The notes under the pieces: model-generated
What the model saw: only the letters and a program-made list of their open reading frames with translations
Told to the model about the DNA's origin: nothing
Database searches by the model: none
Translations under genes and position numbers: made by a program
In this document: one piece after another, positions 23,902 to 33,700 of the stretch
How positions within the stretch are numbered: position 1 is the first letter of the stretch
Layout: each line of letters opens with the position of its first letter
Assembly (NCBI RefSeq): GCF_900110415.1
Contig: NZ_FODR01000008.1
Span: forward strand, 62,001-126,000
Origin: Mucilaginibacter sp. OK283
Lineage (GTDB): Bacteria; Bacteroidota; Bacteroidia; Sphingobacteriales; Sphingobacteriaceae
Direction: 5' to 3'
DNA length: 64,000 nt

Positions 23902-25293
23902 ATGTCAACCGACCGCAGAAAATTTATTAAGCACCTGGGTGCTTCCGTTTTGCTTACTTCGGCTACGCTTAATAGCCTGGCAGCCAAAGAAGAACATGAG
24001 CTCCGCATCCTGAGCACCGAAAAGCGCGTGGGGCCTAATGATAAAATCCGGATTGCCACCATAGGCATGGGCATTATGGGTTTTGCCGATACCAGGGCCG
24101 CATTAACCGTACCCGGTGTTGAGTTGGTAGCCTGCTGCGACCTTTACAAAGGCCGCCTTGACAGGGCTAAAGAACTTTACGGATCTACCCTGTTCACTAC
24201 CGGCGATCATCGCGAAATATTGGCCCGCAAGGATATAGATGCCGTTATTGTAGCAACCAGCGATAACTGGCACAGCCAGATAGCCATTGATGCCATGCGC
24301 AGCGGCAAAGCCGTTTACAGCGAAAAACCCATGGTACACCAGATAAGCCAGGGCCTTGCCGAGATTAAGGCGCAACAGGAAACAAAAATGATTTTACAGG
24401 TTGGTAGCCAGCGGGTAAGCAGCATTGCCTATAAAAAAGCAAAAGAATTGTATGAGGCCGGTGCCATTGGCAAAATCAACTCTATCGAGGCATCTTTTAA
24501 CAGGCAAAGCGCGCTTGGGGCCTGGCAATACACTATTCCCTTTGATGCATCGCCACAGACTGTAGATTGGGCAAGGTTTCAATCAAACGCCAAACTGAAA
24601 TATGATTATGACGGCAAGCGTTTTTTCAGATGGCGTAATTACCGCGAGTATGGTACCGGGGTTGCCGGCGACCTTTTTGTTCACCTGCTAAGCGGCATAC
24701 ACTTTATAACCGGCTCCAAAGGACCCGAAAGAATCTACTCAATCGGCGACCTGGCCTACTGGAAAGATGGCCGCAATGTGCCGGATGTAATGAGCGCCGT
24801 GATCCATTACGGCGAAACAAAAGAACACCCAGCGTTCCAGGTAACACTGCGGGTAAACTTCATCAGCGGCGAGGGCGATCACAGTACTACCAAAATAGTA
24901 GGTTCAGAAGGTGTGATGGACCTGATGGGCGATGATAGCTTTTCTATCCGCAAAAACAAAATGCCGGTAGCTACGGGCATCGGAGGCTGGGATTCGTTAT
25001 CAACTTTTACCGAAGCCCAGCAAAAAGCGTTAATGGACGATTATAACAAACGCTTTTCGCAGGCCGACCAGCAGCAGCCTATTCTCCCAGGCGAGAGTTA
25101 CCGCGCCCCGGAAGGGTATAATGCATCAAACGATCACTTTGCCAACTTCTTTGATTCCATACGTACAGGTAAACCTGTTGTAGAAGACGCCGTATTTGGT
25201 TTCAGGGCTGCGGCACCTTGCCTGGCCTGTAACGACAGCTATTTTGAAAACAAGGTAATTAAGTGGAATGCAGAAGAGATGAAGATAGTGTAG
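23902..25293 (+). CDS. Gfo/Idh/MocA-family oxidoreductase with Tat-like leader
   Basis: 463 residues. The N-terminus (STDRRKFIKHLGASVLLTSA) resembles a twin-arginine leader. The NAD(P)-binding Rossmann fold follows (RIATIGMGIMGFADTRAAL), then VIVATSDNWHSQIAIDAMRSGKAVYSEKP (split here as a family block), where the EKP lysine is the usual catalytic contact. The C-terminal part covers sugar or cyclitol binding. Exported Gfo/Idh enzymes in Bacteroidota often act on glycosides by a redox mechanism. It is the last plus-strand gene of the organophosphorus block, 147 bp after GDPD with its own promoter-like site, so membership of that pathway is uncertain; inositol released from phospholipid would be one attractive substrate. 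Confidence 0.88.
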   Translation: MSTDRRKFIKHLGASVLLTSATLNSLAAKEEHELRILSTEKRVGPNDKIRIATIGMGIMGFADTRAALTVPGVELVACCDLYKGRLDRAKELYGSTLFTTGDHREILARKDIDAVIVATSDNWHSQIAIDAMRSGKAVYSEKPMVHQISQGLAEIKAQQETKMILQVGSQRVSSIAYKKAKELYEAGAIGKINSIEASFNRQSALGAWQYTIPFDASPQTVDWARFQSNAKLKYDYDGKRFFRWRNYREYGTGVAGDLFVHLLSGIHFITGSKGPERIYSIGDLAYWKDGRNVPDVMSAVIHYGETKEHPAFQVTLRVNFISGEGDHSTTKIVGSEGVMDLMGDDSFSIRKNKMPVATGIGGWDSLSTFTEAQQKALMDDYNKRFSQADQQQPILPGESYRAPEGYNASNDHFANFFDSIRTGKPVVEDAVFGFRAAAPCLACNDSYFENKVIKWNAEEMKIV

Positions 25294-25341
25294 GTATTTA
25301 AAACCACACACATCATTGTTAGAAACAAGTGAAAAAATCCC

Positions 25342-25426
25342 AGACTTACGAAGTTTTAAAACGGCAAAGCCATCAACGATTCCATTGAAAAACAATTAAA
25401 TGGAGTTAAACTTCGTAAGTTTTTCA
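25342..25426. repeat. Split ACTTACGAAGTTT inverted repeat
   Basis: AGACTTACGAAGTTTTAA and TTAAACTTCGTAAGTTTT arms about 50 bp apart. The same arms form a tight palindrome at 49165-49197. It lies between the convergent Gfo/Idh and GH3 genes. Confidence 0.7.
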
Positions 25427-25480
25427 CTTTGGTTCGGCAAACTCAATCATCACCGCCCCTTTTTAAACCTGTAATTAGGC

Positions 25481-27790
25481 CTATCTATATTCCAGCTGCT
25501 TTTTCAGCACCACGTTATCGGCAGCTTTTGCTATCATTACATCAAAAGTTCCCGGCTCGGTAACCAATTTCATTTGCCTGTTCCAAATTGCTAAATCCTT
25601 ATAGCTAATGGTAAAACTCACCGTTTTTACCTCACCCGGGGCAAGGGATATTTTGCTAAATCGCGTTAAGCTCATTTCGGGTGTACTTACCGAGTTGATC
25701 TTGTTGCCCAGGTACAATTGCACCACCTCTTTGCCCAGAACAGCACCTGTATTTTTAACATCTACCGAAACTGACACCCGTTCATTTTTACTGAATACGG
25801 GTTTAGATACCTTTAAGTTATCGTATTGAAAAGTGGTGTAACTTAAGCCATACCCGAAAGCAAACAAAGGATCGGTTGATGAGTATACATAATCCTGTCC
25901 CGGTTTTTCAATGGTGCCATGCTGGCGGTTAATTCCTTTTGATGAGTTAACATAGTTATAAAATATCGGGATATGCCCTGTTGATTGGGGCACGCTCATA
26001 TTTAACCTACCAGATGGGTTTACCTTTCCGAAAAGGATATTGGCAATGGCAGTACCGCCTTTTTCGCCGGGGTACCAGGCTTCTAAAATAGCCGGTACAT
26101 TATCTTTCTCCCAACTAATGCTCCACGGGCGGCCGTGTACTAATACCAATATCATCGGCTTGCCGGTTTTATAAACCGCCTGCAACAACTCACGCTGAAC
26201 ACCTTGTGGGTTAATGTCGGTTACATCATAACCCTCGCCGCAGGTAAATGGATCTTTAGGCTCGTTACCCGGAGCCTGCCCGTTCCACCCCACACCCGAC
26301 CATACTACACTTGTAGTACCCAACACCACAACGACCGCGTCGCTTTCATTGGCGGTTTTTACAGCTTCATCAAAACCGCTTTTGTCCAAGCCGGATAGCT
26401 CGCAGCCTTTAGCATAATTTACTTTTAAGTTATTTCCTGCAAATTGCTTTATCCCCTCCAAAACGGTTACGCCCGATAGGTTATCGCGGGTAAAGCTATA
26501 ATCGCCGTATTGTACTTTATTGGCATTGGGACCGATAACAGCTATCGATTTCAATTTGCTGATATTTAAAGGCAACAGGCTTTTTTCATTTTTTAACAAG
26601 ATGATAGATTCTTCGGCTATTTGCTGCGAGAGTTTGATATGTTCATCGGTATGTAACCTGCTTTTAATGCGTGCAGTATCGGGCAGCGGCTTTTCAAAAA
26701 GGCCTGCTTTAAATTTCATGGTCAGGATACGGGTTACGGCGGTATCTATCTGTGCTTCCTTTACCTTACCTGCCTTTACTAATTCAATCAAATGACCATA
26801 AACATCCGGGCGCGATGCCTCCAGGTCTACCCCGGCTTTGATTCCCAAAAGTGCCGCATCCGAAGCGGTTTTGGCCACCTTGTGGAAATTATACAGTTGA
26901 CTTAGGCCGCCATAATCCGAAAAAACATAACCTTTAAAATCCCATTCCTTACGCAATATCTGCTTCAACAAAAATTCATTACTGTGGGCCGGGATACCGT
27001 CAATCTCGTTATACGATGGCATAATAGCCGCTATGTTGGCCTCTTGTACAGCTGCCTTAAACGGTGGTAAAAACATTGATCGCAGCTCTCGCTCGCCAAG
27101 CTCAGATGGGGCAAGGTTAATACCGGCAATAGGTTTGCTGTAGGCGGCAAAGTGTTTGCCTGTACACATTACTTTATCAAAGGCAATGCTTGTTTTTGTT
27201 TTGGCAGGATCGCCCTGCATGCCCCGTACAAATGCCGAACCCAACTGGCCAACCAGGTAAGGGTCTTCGGCAAAGCATTCCTCTACCCTGCCATAGCGGG
27301 CATCCCTGATCAGATCAAAAAGTGGCGACAGGGCTTCATCAACGCCCGATGTTGATGCCTCGTAAGCAATGGCAGCGCCCATTTGCTCAATCAGCGCCGG
27401 GTTCCAGGTGCTCCCCTGCGCTATTGCCTGCGGGAAGGTAGTGGCGCCGGCCGATAATTGCCCATGCAGGCATTCTCCAATTTGTATGGGTGGAATACCA
27501 AGCCGGGTATGCTCGCGCGAGTATTTTTTGGCGGCAATCGATTGTTGGGCAATATCATAAACATTGGTAAAAGGGCTCTCCAATACACCGTAAGCAATCT
27601 TGCTTTTGCTTGCTTCGCTTAGCGACGACATGCTCATTTGCCCAACTTTTTCTTCCAGCGTCATCCGTTTTAACAAATCGGCTACACGTTGTGCAACGGG
27701 CGCTTTAGGATTTTTATAAAGCTGTGCCTGAACACCGGCAGATAAAATTAAAGCAACTGGAATAATGGCAAATATCTTTTTGCTGATCAT
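25481..27790 (-). CDS. Glycoside hydrolase family 3 beta-glucosidase-like enzyme (BglX type)
   Basis: 769 residues, secreted (MISKKIFAIIPVALILSAGVQAQ starts the leader). GH3 N-terminal barrel with the family blocks GMQGDPAKTKT, CTGKHFAAYSKP and the nucleophile region KGYVFSDYGGLSQL near residue 290. It continues with the C-terminal alpha/beta sandwich (IAVIGPNANKVQYGDYS) and a fibronectin-III-like tail (VSVDVKNTGAVLGKEVVQLY). Full length for BglX relatives. It probably removes terminal beta-glucose or xylose from oligosaccharides in the periplasm. No SusCD genes adjoin it, and it seems monocistronic. Confidence 0.93.
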   Translation of the reverse strand: MISKKIFAIIPVALILSAGVQAQLYKNPKAPVAQRVADLLKRMTLEEKVGQMSMSSLSEASKSKIAYGVLESPFTNVYDIAQQSIAAKKYSREHTRLGIPPIQIGECLHGQLSAGATTFPQAIAQGSTWNPALIEQMGAAIAYEASTSGVDEALSPLFDLIRDARYGRVEECFAEDPYLVGQLGSAFVRGMQGDPAKTKTSIAFDKVMCTGKHFAAYSKPIAGINLAPSELGERELRSMFLPPFKAAVQEANIAAIMPSYNEIDGIPAHSNEFLLKQILRKEWDFKGYVFSDYGGLSQLYNFHKVAKTASDAALLGIKAGVDLEASRPDVYGHLIELVKAGKVKEAQIDTAVTRILTMKFKAGLFEKPLPDTARIKSRLHTDEHIKLSQQIAEESIILLKNEKSLLPLNISKLKSIAVIGPNANKVQYGDYSFTRDNLSGVTVLEGIKQFAGNNLKVNYAKGCELSGLDKSGFDEAVKTANESDAVVVVLGTTSVVWSGVGWNGQAPGNEPKDPFTCGEGYDVTDINPQGVQRELLQAVYKTGKPMILVLVHGRPWSISWEKDNVPAILEAWYPGEKGGTAIANILFGKVNPSGRLNMSVPQSTGHIPIFYNYVNSSKGINRQHGTIEKPGQDYVYSSTDPLFAFGYGLSYTTFQYDNLKVSKPVFSKNERVSVSVDVKNTGAVLGKEVVQLYLGNKINSVSTPEMSLTRFSKISLAPGEVKTVSFTISYKDLAIWNRQMKLVTEPGTFDVMIAKAADNVVLKKQLEYR

Positions 27791-28207
27791 TTTTTAAAGA
27801 AGTTTGTTTTTATAGATGTAGTATTGAAAGATGGTGTTTATTATATCACCTTTCAATCAATAACCTAAGATACTTCAACTTTATTAATCGGAAAGTGTTT
27901 TTGTTGGATTTCCGCGAGTAGCGTTTCTGTAGGAATAAATTTGGCTAAAACCACCTGATTCTATCTTTTTTCAGGATTCCATGCACCTGAATCTTTTCAA
28001 ATAAAAAATGTCATTTCGAAACGAGGTACGAGTGAGAAATCTTAGACGCATTGCATCCTGATCAGCTTGATGGAATGCGTGGCGTTCAAGATTTCTCTTC
28101 ACTCCAGCGCTCATTCCCACCCTGGTTCATTCGAAATGACAACTTGTGGGCGATAAAGCAAACCTGAATATACCGGCTTTATCAATGTCGGGTTTAAGAT
28201 CTTCTTT
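27791..28207. other. 417-bp intergenic region with one dispersed element
   Basis: Contains the inverted-repeat element 28009-28141. The remainder is AT-rich with no gene seen; the GH3 promoter should lie just above 27790. Confidence 0.5.
28009..28141. repeat. 133-bp MITE-like inverted-repeat element (TGTCATTTCGAA ends)
   Basis: Terminal TGTCATTTCGAA and TTCGAAATGACA are perfect 12-bp inverted repeats. An inner GAGAAATCTT / AAGATTTCTC pair and GCATTGCAT/ATGCGT-like segments support a long hairpin. Non-coding. Confidence 0.75.
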
Positions 28208-30229
28208 CTAAAACAAATTCCCCTGTTCCATTTCGGCACCCAATGTTTCCTGCAGATAAGAGCGGATCATGGCGATGAGCTGCGGGCCATATTGTGTGGC
28301 TTTTTGCGGGCCGACCCCTTTAATGGCACCCAAAGCTTTGATGGTGGGTGGCAATTTTTCGGCAACAGCGGCAACCGTCTTCTCTGATAATACCATTCCC
28401 GGCATTATATTTTCCCTCTCAGCTGCGGTATCGCGCCAAGCCATTAACTGGTCAAAAAGCTGTTGATTTGGCTTTTCGTTCAAAGCCTTAACGTAGGAGT
28501 TTGATTGGTTTGAACCAGCCTGGTCTTGTGCCTTCCGCTTTTCTTCAAGATATGTAGTTGCGGTAAAAGTATTTCCAGAAAAATGGTCCATTAACGCGAT
28601 TCGGGCCATCATCCATTGAATCAGTTTATCCGCTTTGGCGGCTTTTGTTTCTTTATCTTTAGATAAGCCCATAAGCACCGGGATTTGCTGATGGAGGTTT
28701 CCGGTGGCTTCAGTCAGTTTATCTTTGAAATAGAGGGCCGCTTTTTGGATGCGTTCGGGCTGATAAGTGGCTAATTGCTGAGATAACTTTTCGGCCACGT
28801 TAAAAATATCTTTTTCCATGTCTGGCGTCGCCTCTTCAAACCCGGCGACCCGGTTTTGTAAACCGCTGAAATTGAACAACTCGGCCAGCAACGATTGGCG
28901 ATATAGCTCGCGGTCGCGTTCCAGTCTTTCCTCATCCGGTTTAAGGGACTTTGCCTGCTCATTAAAACGGGCAACGGCGGGGTCGCCAATAATATTATTT
29001 GCAGCAATAGGGTTACGCAATACCATTCCCGACAAGGTTCGGCAACGGCTGAGCGCTACGTATGCCTGCCCGTGGGCAAAAGCCTCGCTTACATCAATAA
29101 TGGCTTTATCAAAACTCAGGCCCTGGCTTTTATGAATGGTGATAGACCAGGCCAGTTTAAGCGGGATCTGGGCAAAGCTGCCTGCATTGGTCTCGTTAAT
29201 TTGCTGATCTTCCAGCTGGTATTTAATATTGGTCCACTCCAAAGCCTGTACGGCAATTTCGCGTTCTTCCTGCCCGCAGCGCACAAAAACAGTATCTGGT
29301 TCTATCCGGGTTATCACCCCTATCTTGCCATTATAAAAAAGCTTTTCGGCCGAGCTATCGTTTTTCACAAACATTACCTGGGCGCCTATTTTAAGCTTCA
29401 GGTTGGTTTCAGTGGGATAAGCATCCTTGGGGAACTCGCCGCGGATAGTGGCCGCAAATTCAAACTCCTGCCCTTCCAATGCTTCCACAAATTCGTTATT
29501 CAGCTGCTGGGCAATGGAGTTATGTGTAGTAAGGGTGATGTAAGGCTCTTCGGCCGTTGGCCGAAAGCCGGGCTGGTGCCGGGCATTCAGCAACTCCAGG
29601 TTACCGGGGCTGATAGTTTGGTTACGCACCTCGTTCAAAATATCAACAAAGGCCTGTTCTTTTTGCCTGTACACATGATCCAGTTCAATTTTTACATAGG
29701 GTGCTTTTTGCATTACCAGGCTGCTGAAGAAATAGGGGGTACTATAATACCGCCCAAGCATCATCCATTCCTCATCGCGGATGATGGGGCTTAGCTGCGA
29801 CAGATCGCCTATGAGCAAAAGCTGTACACCGCCAAAAGGCTGGGCGGTGCCTTTCAGGTTTCGTAATATCAGGTCTATCTGGTCAAGCACATCGGGCCGA
29901 ACCATACTTACTTCATCGATGATAAGCAGCTCCAGGCTGGATAACAATTCCTTTTTCTCGGGGCTATAATGCATTTCGGGCCGCGTATTACCTGCCGGGA
30001 TGATGGGGCCGAAGGCGATCTGGAACAGCGAATGAATAGTCATGCCGCCCGCATTAATAGCAGCTACGCCCGTAGGCGCTACAACAGCCATTTTCTTTTT
30101 TGATTCCTGCCGTACCCGCTGTAAAAAAGTGGTTTTACCCGTGCCTGCCTTACCCGTTAAAAAAACAACCGTATTGGTTGTTTCCAGGTAATCAAAAGCC
30201 ATCTGCATTGCCGGGTTTGTCTCGTTCAT
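28208..30229 (-). CDS. PIF1-like AAA helicase with C-terminal HRDC-like domain
   Basis: 673 residues. Walker A at residues 26-34 (GKAGTGKTT), Walker B LLIIDEVSMV, arginine/glutamine motifs in GGVQLLLIGDLSQLSPI and a UvrD/PIF1 motif VI region (SITIHKSQGLSFDKAIIDVS, AYVALSRCRTLSGM). The last about 75 residues (TIKALGAIKGVGPQKATQYG) look like a helix-hairpin / HRDC DNA-binding module. It likely unwinds DNA 5' to 3' in replication or recombination. The ATG at 30229 (MNETNPAMQMAF) lies just before the P-loop strand as in relatives; an upstream in-frame ATG at 30283 adds 18 unlikely residues, but it sits 8 bp from the conserved 102-bp element and cannot be excluded. Confidence 0.88.
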   Translation of the reverse strand: MNETNPAMQMAFDYLETTNTVVFLTGKAGTGKTTFLQRVRQESKKKMAVVAPTGVAAINAGGMTIHSLFQIAFGPIIPAGNTRPEMHYSPEKKELLSSLELLIIDEVSMVRPDVLDQIDLILRNLKGTAQPFGGVQLLLIGDLSQLSPIIRDEEWMMLGRYYSTPYFFSSLVMQKAPYVKIELDHVYRQKEQAFVDILNEVRNQTISPGNLELLNARHQPGFRPTAEEPYITLTTHNSIAQQLNNEFVEALEGQEFEFAATIRGEFPKDAYPTETNLKLKIGAQVMFVKNDSSAEKLFYNGKIGVITRIEPDTVFVRCGQEEREIAVQALEWTNIKYQLEDQQINETNAGSFAQIPLKLAWSITIHKSQGLSFDKAIIDVSEAFAHGQAYVALSRCRTLSGMVLRNPIAANNIIGDPAVARFNEQAKSLKPDEERLERDRELYRQSLLAELFNFSGLQNRVAGFEEATPDMEKDIFNVAEKLSQQLATYQPERIQKAALYFKDKLTEATGNLHQQIPVLMGLSKDKETKAAKADKLIQWMMARIALMDHFSGNTFTATTYLEEKRKAQDQAGSNQSNSYVKALNEKPNQQLFDQLMAWRDTAAERENIMPGMVLSEKTVAAVAEKLPPTIKALGAIKGVGPQKATQYGPQLIAMIRSYLQETLGAEMEQGNLF

Positions 30230-30290
30230 ATTTTCGGTTGCAATGTTAATATAAATTTTATTTGAGCCGGATATTAAAGTCATGAATTAT

Positions 30291-30392
30291 GGCAAACGCA
30301 TATAATTGGGTTAACATAACTTAACACATTTTAAAAAATTAAATTATAAACAATTGATAATTAACATATTATAAATATTCATGGTTAACACT
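30291..30392 (-). repeat. 102-bp duplicated upstream element, copy 2
   Basis: Same ends and same overall length as 5792-5893 with a single substitution in the first 41 bp. On the minus strand it ends in ATGCGTTTGCC, whose TGCGTTTG resembles a -7 element, and it directly precedes the helicase gene. Confidence 0.65.
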
Positions 30393-30517
30393 CAACTTCA
30401 ATTAACAAACAGCTTTTAAAGCTGCAATTTTCATATTCGGTTTATCAGGAAGCTATTTAAAATTTGATTTTCCAGGAACATTTAGCGTTTATAGCAATGG
30501 CGGTTTTGAACGCCGGT

Positions 30518-30588
30518 CACGACTCACCCCGGCTACGCTGCGCTGGCCGACCCTCTCTCCGGCTGCGCCGCATAGAGGGTGAAGCTCA
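30518..30588 (+). repeat. Partial copy of the GACTCACCC dispersed element
   Basis: GACTCACCCCGGCTACGCTG followed by ACCCTCTCTCCGGCTGCGCC matches the left half of the full copies at 36649-36860 and 37644-37852. The right half is absent. Confidence 0.65.
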
Positions 30589-30613
30589 TTTTTTGTTTTG
30601 TCTTTTTCTTCCA

Positions 30614-30730
30614 CTCCCGCGAGGTTAGCGTAGCGTAACTCGTGGGTACAACTGGTGTAAGCTTATAGCTTACGGAGTTCAGCTGAAAGCTGAAACCAGC
30701 CTTTCGTCACGGGTTATAACCCCGCGACAG
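30614..30730. repeat. CGCGAGGTTA-type inverted repeat element, copy 1
   Basis: Outer arms CCCGCGAGGTTA and TAACCCCGCGA-like, with inner self-complementary AAGCTTATAGCTT and CAGCTGAAAGCTG segments. Related to 48981-49128. Confidence 0.65.
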
Positions 30731-30775
30731 TTTTATTTTTTTGGCTCTTAATTCTTGGCTCTCCTTTTTCCCCTG

Positions 30776-33700
30776 TTATTTAAAATTCCTGCCTTTGTGA
30801 AAAATCTCCTTAACCGGCGTAACCAACGAGGTTATTTCATCGCTGCGCGATAGGGTTAATACCGGCAAATCTTCGGTGTGGGCGGCGGTAAGGCCGCGTA
30901 ATAGTGTCGACAGGTTAAAAAAGCGATGTGCTATCACATGGATTACCTCTCCCTCCACCTGCAATTTGCCCTCTACCATCAGCAGGCGTGATTGTAAGAT
31001 CTCTTTACGGTATTTATCAAAAACCTTTTCAAACGCCACCAGGTTGGCAAAGCCGGTTTCGTCTTCTATGGTAATAAATAAAATCCCCTTAGCTGTACCG
31101 GGTCTTTGCCGTACGGTTACCAGGCCGGTCACTTTAACCGGGTCGCCATCTTTTAGCTGTGCCAGGCGGCCGGTAGCTGTTACTTTTAACAGATCCAGTT
31201 TTTCGCGCACAAAACTAACAGGGTGAGCTTTTAAGGATAAACCGGTAGATGCATAATCCTGTACCACATGCTCGGCCTGGGTCATTAATGGCAACGTAAC
31301 CTGAGCCTCCATAGCACTTTCGGATAGCTGGCCGGCAAACAGGCCGATGGGCTTATCATTCAACGCGGGTACTTCCCATAAAGCTTCGCGGCGATCAAGT
31401 TTCAGGGAACGGAAGGCATCGGCATCGGTAAGCTTTTCAATAGCCGCTTGTGGCACACCGGCATCGCTTAACCGGCTAATGCTGGTATAACCGCTCCCGC
31501 GACCGGCTATCAGCGCCTGCATGTCGTCCTCACGCAGGCCGTTCACCTGCCTGAAGCCCAAACGTACGGCACAAAACTTACCATCTTTTTCTTCGAGTGT
31601 GTTATCCCACATAGAGTGGTTTACATCTGCCGGGCGTACAACTACCCCATGCCTTTCGGCATCTATCACTATCTGCGCCGGCTGGTAAAAACCCATAGGC
31701 TGGCTGTTAAGCAAAGCCGCAGCAAAAACATCAGGATAATACCACTTAAGCCATGATGAGATGTATACCAAATGCGCAAACGAAGTAGCATGGCTTTCGG
31801 GGAAACCATAACTGCCAAAGCCCTCCAGTTGCTTAAAAATGCGTTTGGCAAATTCTTCGGTATAGCCTTTGGCCGTCATGCCAGCCACAAGTTTATCCCT
31901 GAATTTACTTACAAGTCCTTTAGCCTTAAAAGTGGCCATACTTCGCCTTAACTGATCAGCTTCGGCGGGGGTAAAACCTGCTGCAACAATGGCAATTTCC
32001 ATCGCCTGCTCCTGGAATAAGGGCACGCCTTTAGTACGCCCTAATATATCTTCCAGTTCTTTAGACGGATATTCTATAGGGTCTATTCCATCGCGCCTGC
32101 GTAAATAAGGGTGCACCATATCGCCCTGTATAGGGCCCGGGCGCACAATGGCTACTTCTATCACCAGGTCATAAAACACCCTTGGTTTCAATCGCGGCAG
32201 CATCGACATTTGCGCGCGGCTTTCTATCTGGAAAACGCCAAGGGTATCGGCATGGCAAATCATTTCATATACCGCAGGGTCATCTTGTGGCACGTTTGCC
32301 AGCGTTAATTCCCGCCCGTAGTGCTGCTTAACCAGGTCAAACCCTTTACGGATACAGGTAAGCATGCCTAAAGCCAGCACATCTACCTTTAAAATGCCCA
32401 AATCTTCCAGGTCATCTTTGTTCCATTCCAGTTGGGTACGGTCTTCCATGCGGGCATTCATTACGGGACAGATATCCGAAAGCTTGCACCGCATAATTAC
32501 AAAGCCACCCGTATGCTGCCCTAACTGCCGGGGAAAGCCCATCAGTTCATCGGTTAGCTGCAGTACTTTCATCAACAGCGGATCATCGGGATTAAGCCCC
32601 TGCGAAATAATGCGCTCGCGGTCAAAGGCTTCTTCCGAAAAATCCCAGATAGCACCTGCAAGCCGGTTAATGGTATCAACAGAAATACCCATAGCTTTCC
32701 CCACATCGCGTATGGCCCCTTTATGCCGCTCCTGCGTAACGGTGGCTACAATACCTGCATGCTCGCGGCCATAGGTTTCATATATCCACTGGATAATTTC
32801 CTCCCGGCGCTCGTGTTCAAAATCAACATCCACATCGGGCCATTCCTCCCGCGAATCGGACATGAATCTTGAAAACAACAACCGCGATTTGGTGGGATTA
32901 ACAGGAGTTATCCCCAAACAAAAACAAACTGCGCAATTAGCAGCCGAACCGCGCCCCTGGTGAAGTATTCCCCACTCTTCGGCTTTTTTCGTATACTCGT
33001 AAATGCGCAAAAAATAGGGTGCCAGTTCGCGCTTTTTAAAAAAATCAAGTTCAAATTGGATTTGCTCCCGCACTTGTTCAAACTCCTCGTCGTTAAACAT
33101 TTTTTTGGCACCAGCCCAGGTATGGGATGCCAGGTGTTCATCTGCCGTCCGCCCATCAGGGCTAACCCACTCGGGCTCCAGGTATTTTAAAGTATCCAAT
33201 GAAAAACGGCAGGCTTCGGCAATCTCGCGGCTACGTGTCAGGGCATCAGGATATTGCTGAAACAGGCGTTCCATCTCTTCAATAGGTTTCAGGTGTCTTT
33301 CAGCATTGGCATGCAGCCGGAAACCGGCGTTATGAATGGTGCACTTTTCGCGTACACAGGTTACCACATCCTGCAATTCGCGCCGCTCCTCCACGTGGTA
33401 ATGCACATCATTGGTAGCCACCATAGGGATGGTTAACTGCGAAAGCCGGTAAAAGCGTTTAGCATCATCGCCATGGTATGAGCGCGTTGCGGCTATATAT
33501 AAATCATGGCCTAAAGCTATCCGGTATTCCTTTAAATCCTGCTTAAATGAATCATCAAAATCAAACCAGGTGTTTAATTCATCGGGGGGTATCACTATAA
33601 ATTTTATGCCTTCGGCATGTTCAAAAACATCATTTTTATACAGCTCGCATTTGCCCTTTTCGGTACGCAGGTTACCTTTAGTAAGCAAAGCGCACAAACG

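Larger units (their letters stand above)
30284..30775. other. 492-bp repeat-filled intergenic region
   Basis: No gene seen. In order it holds the duplicated 102-bp element (30291-30392), a partial copy of the GACTCACCC element (30518-30588) and a CGCGAGG-type inverted repeat (30614-30730). Confidence 0.6.

Noticed and set aside
29072..29794. 240-residue plus-strand ORF inside the helicase gene
   Set aside because: Antisense shadow of a well supported helicase with conserved motifs in the other strand.
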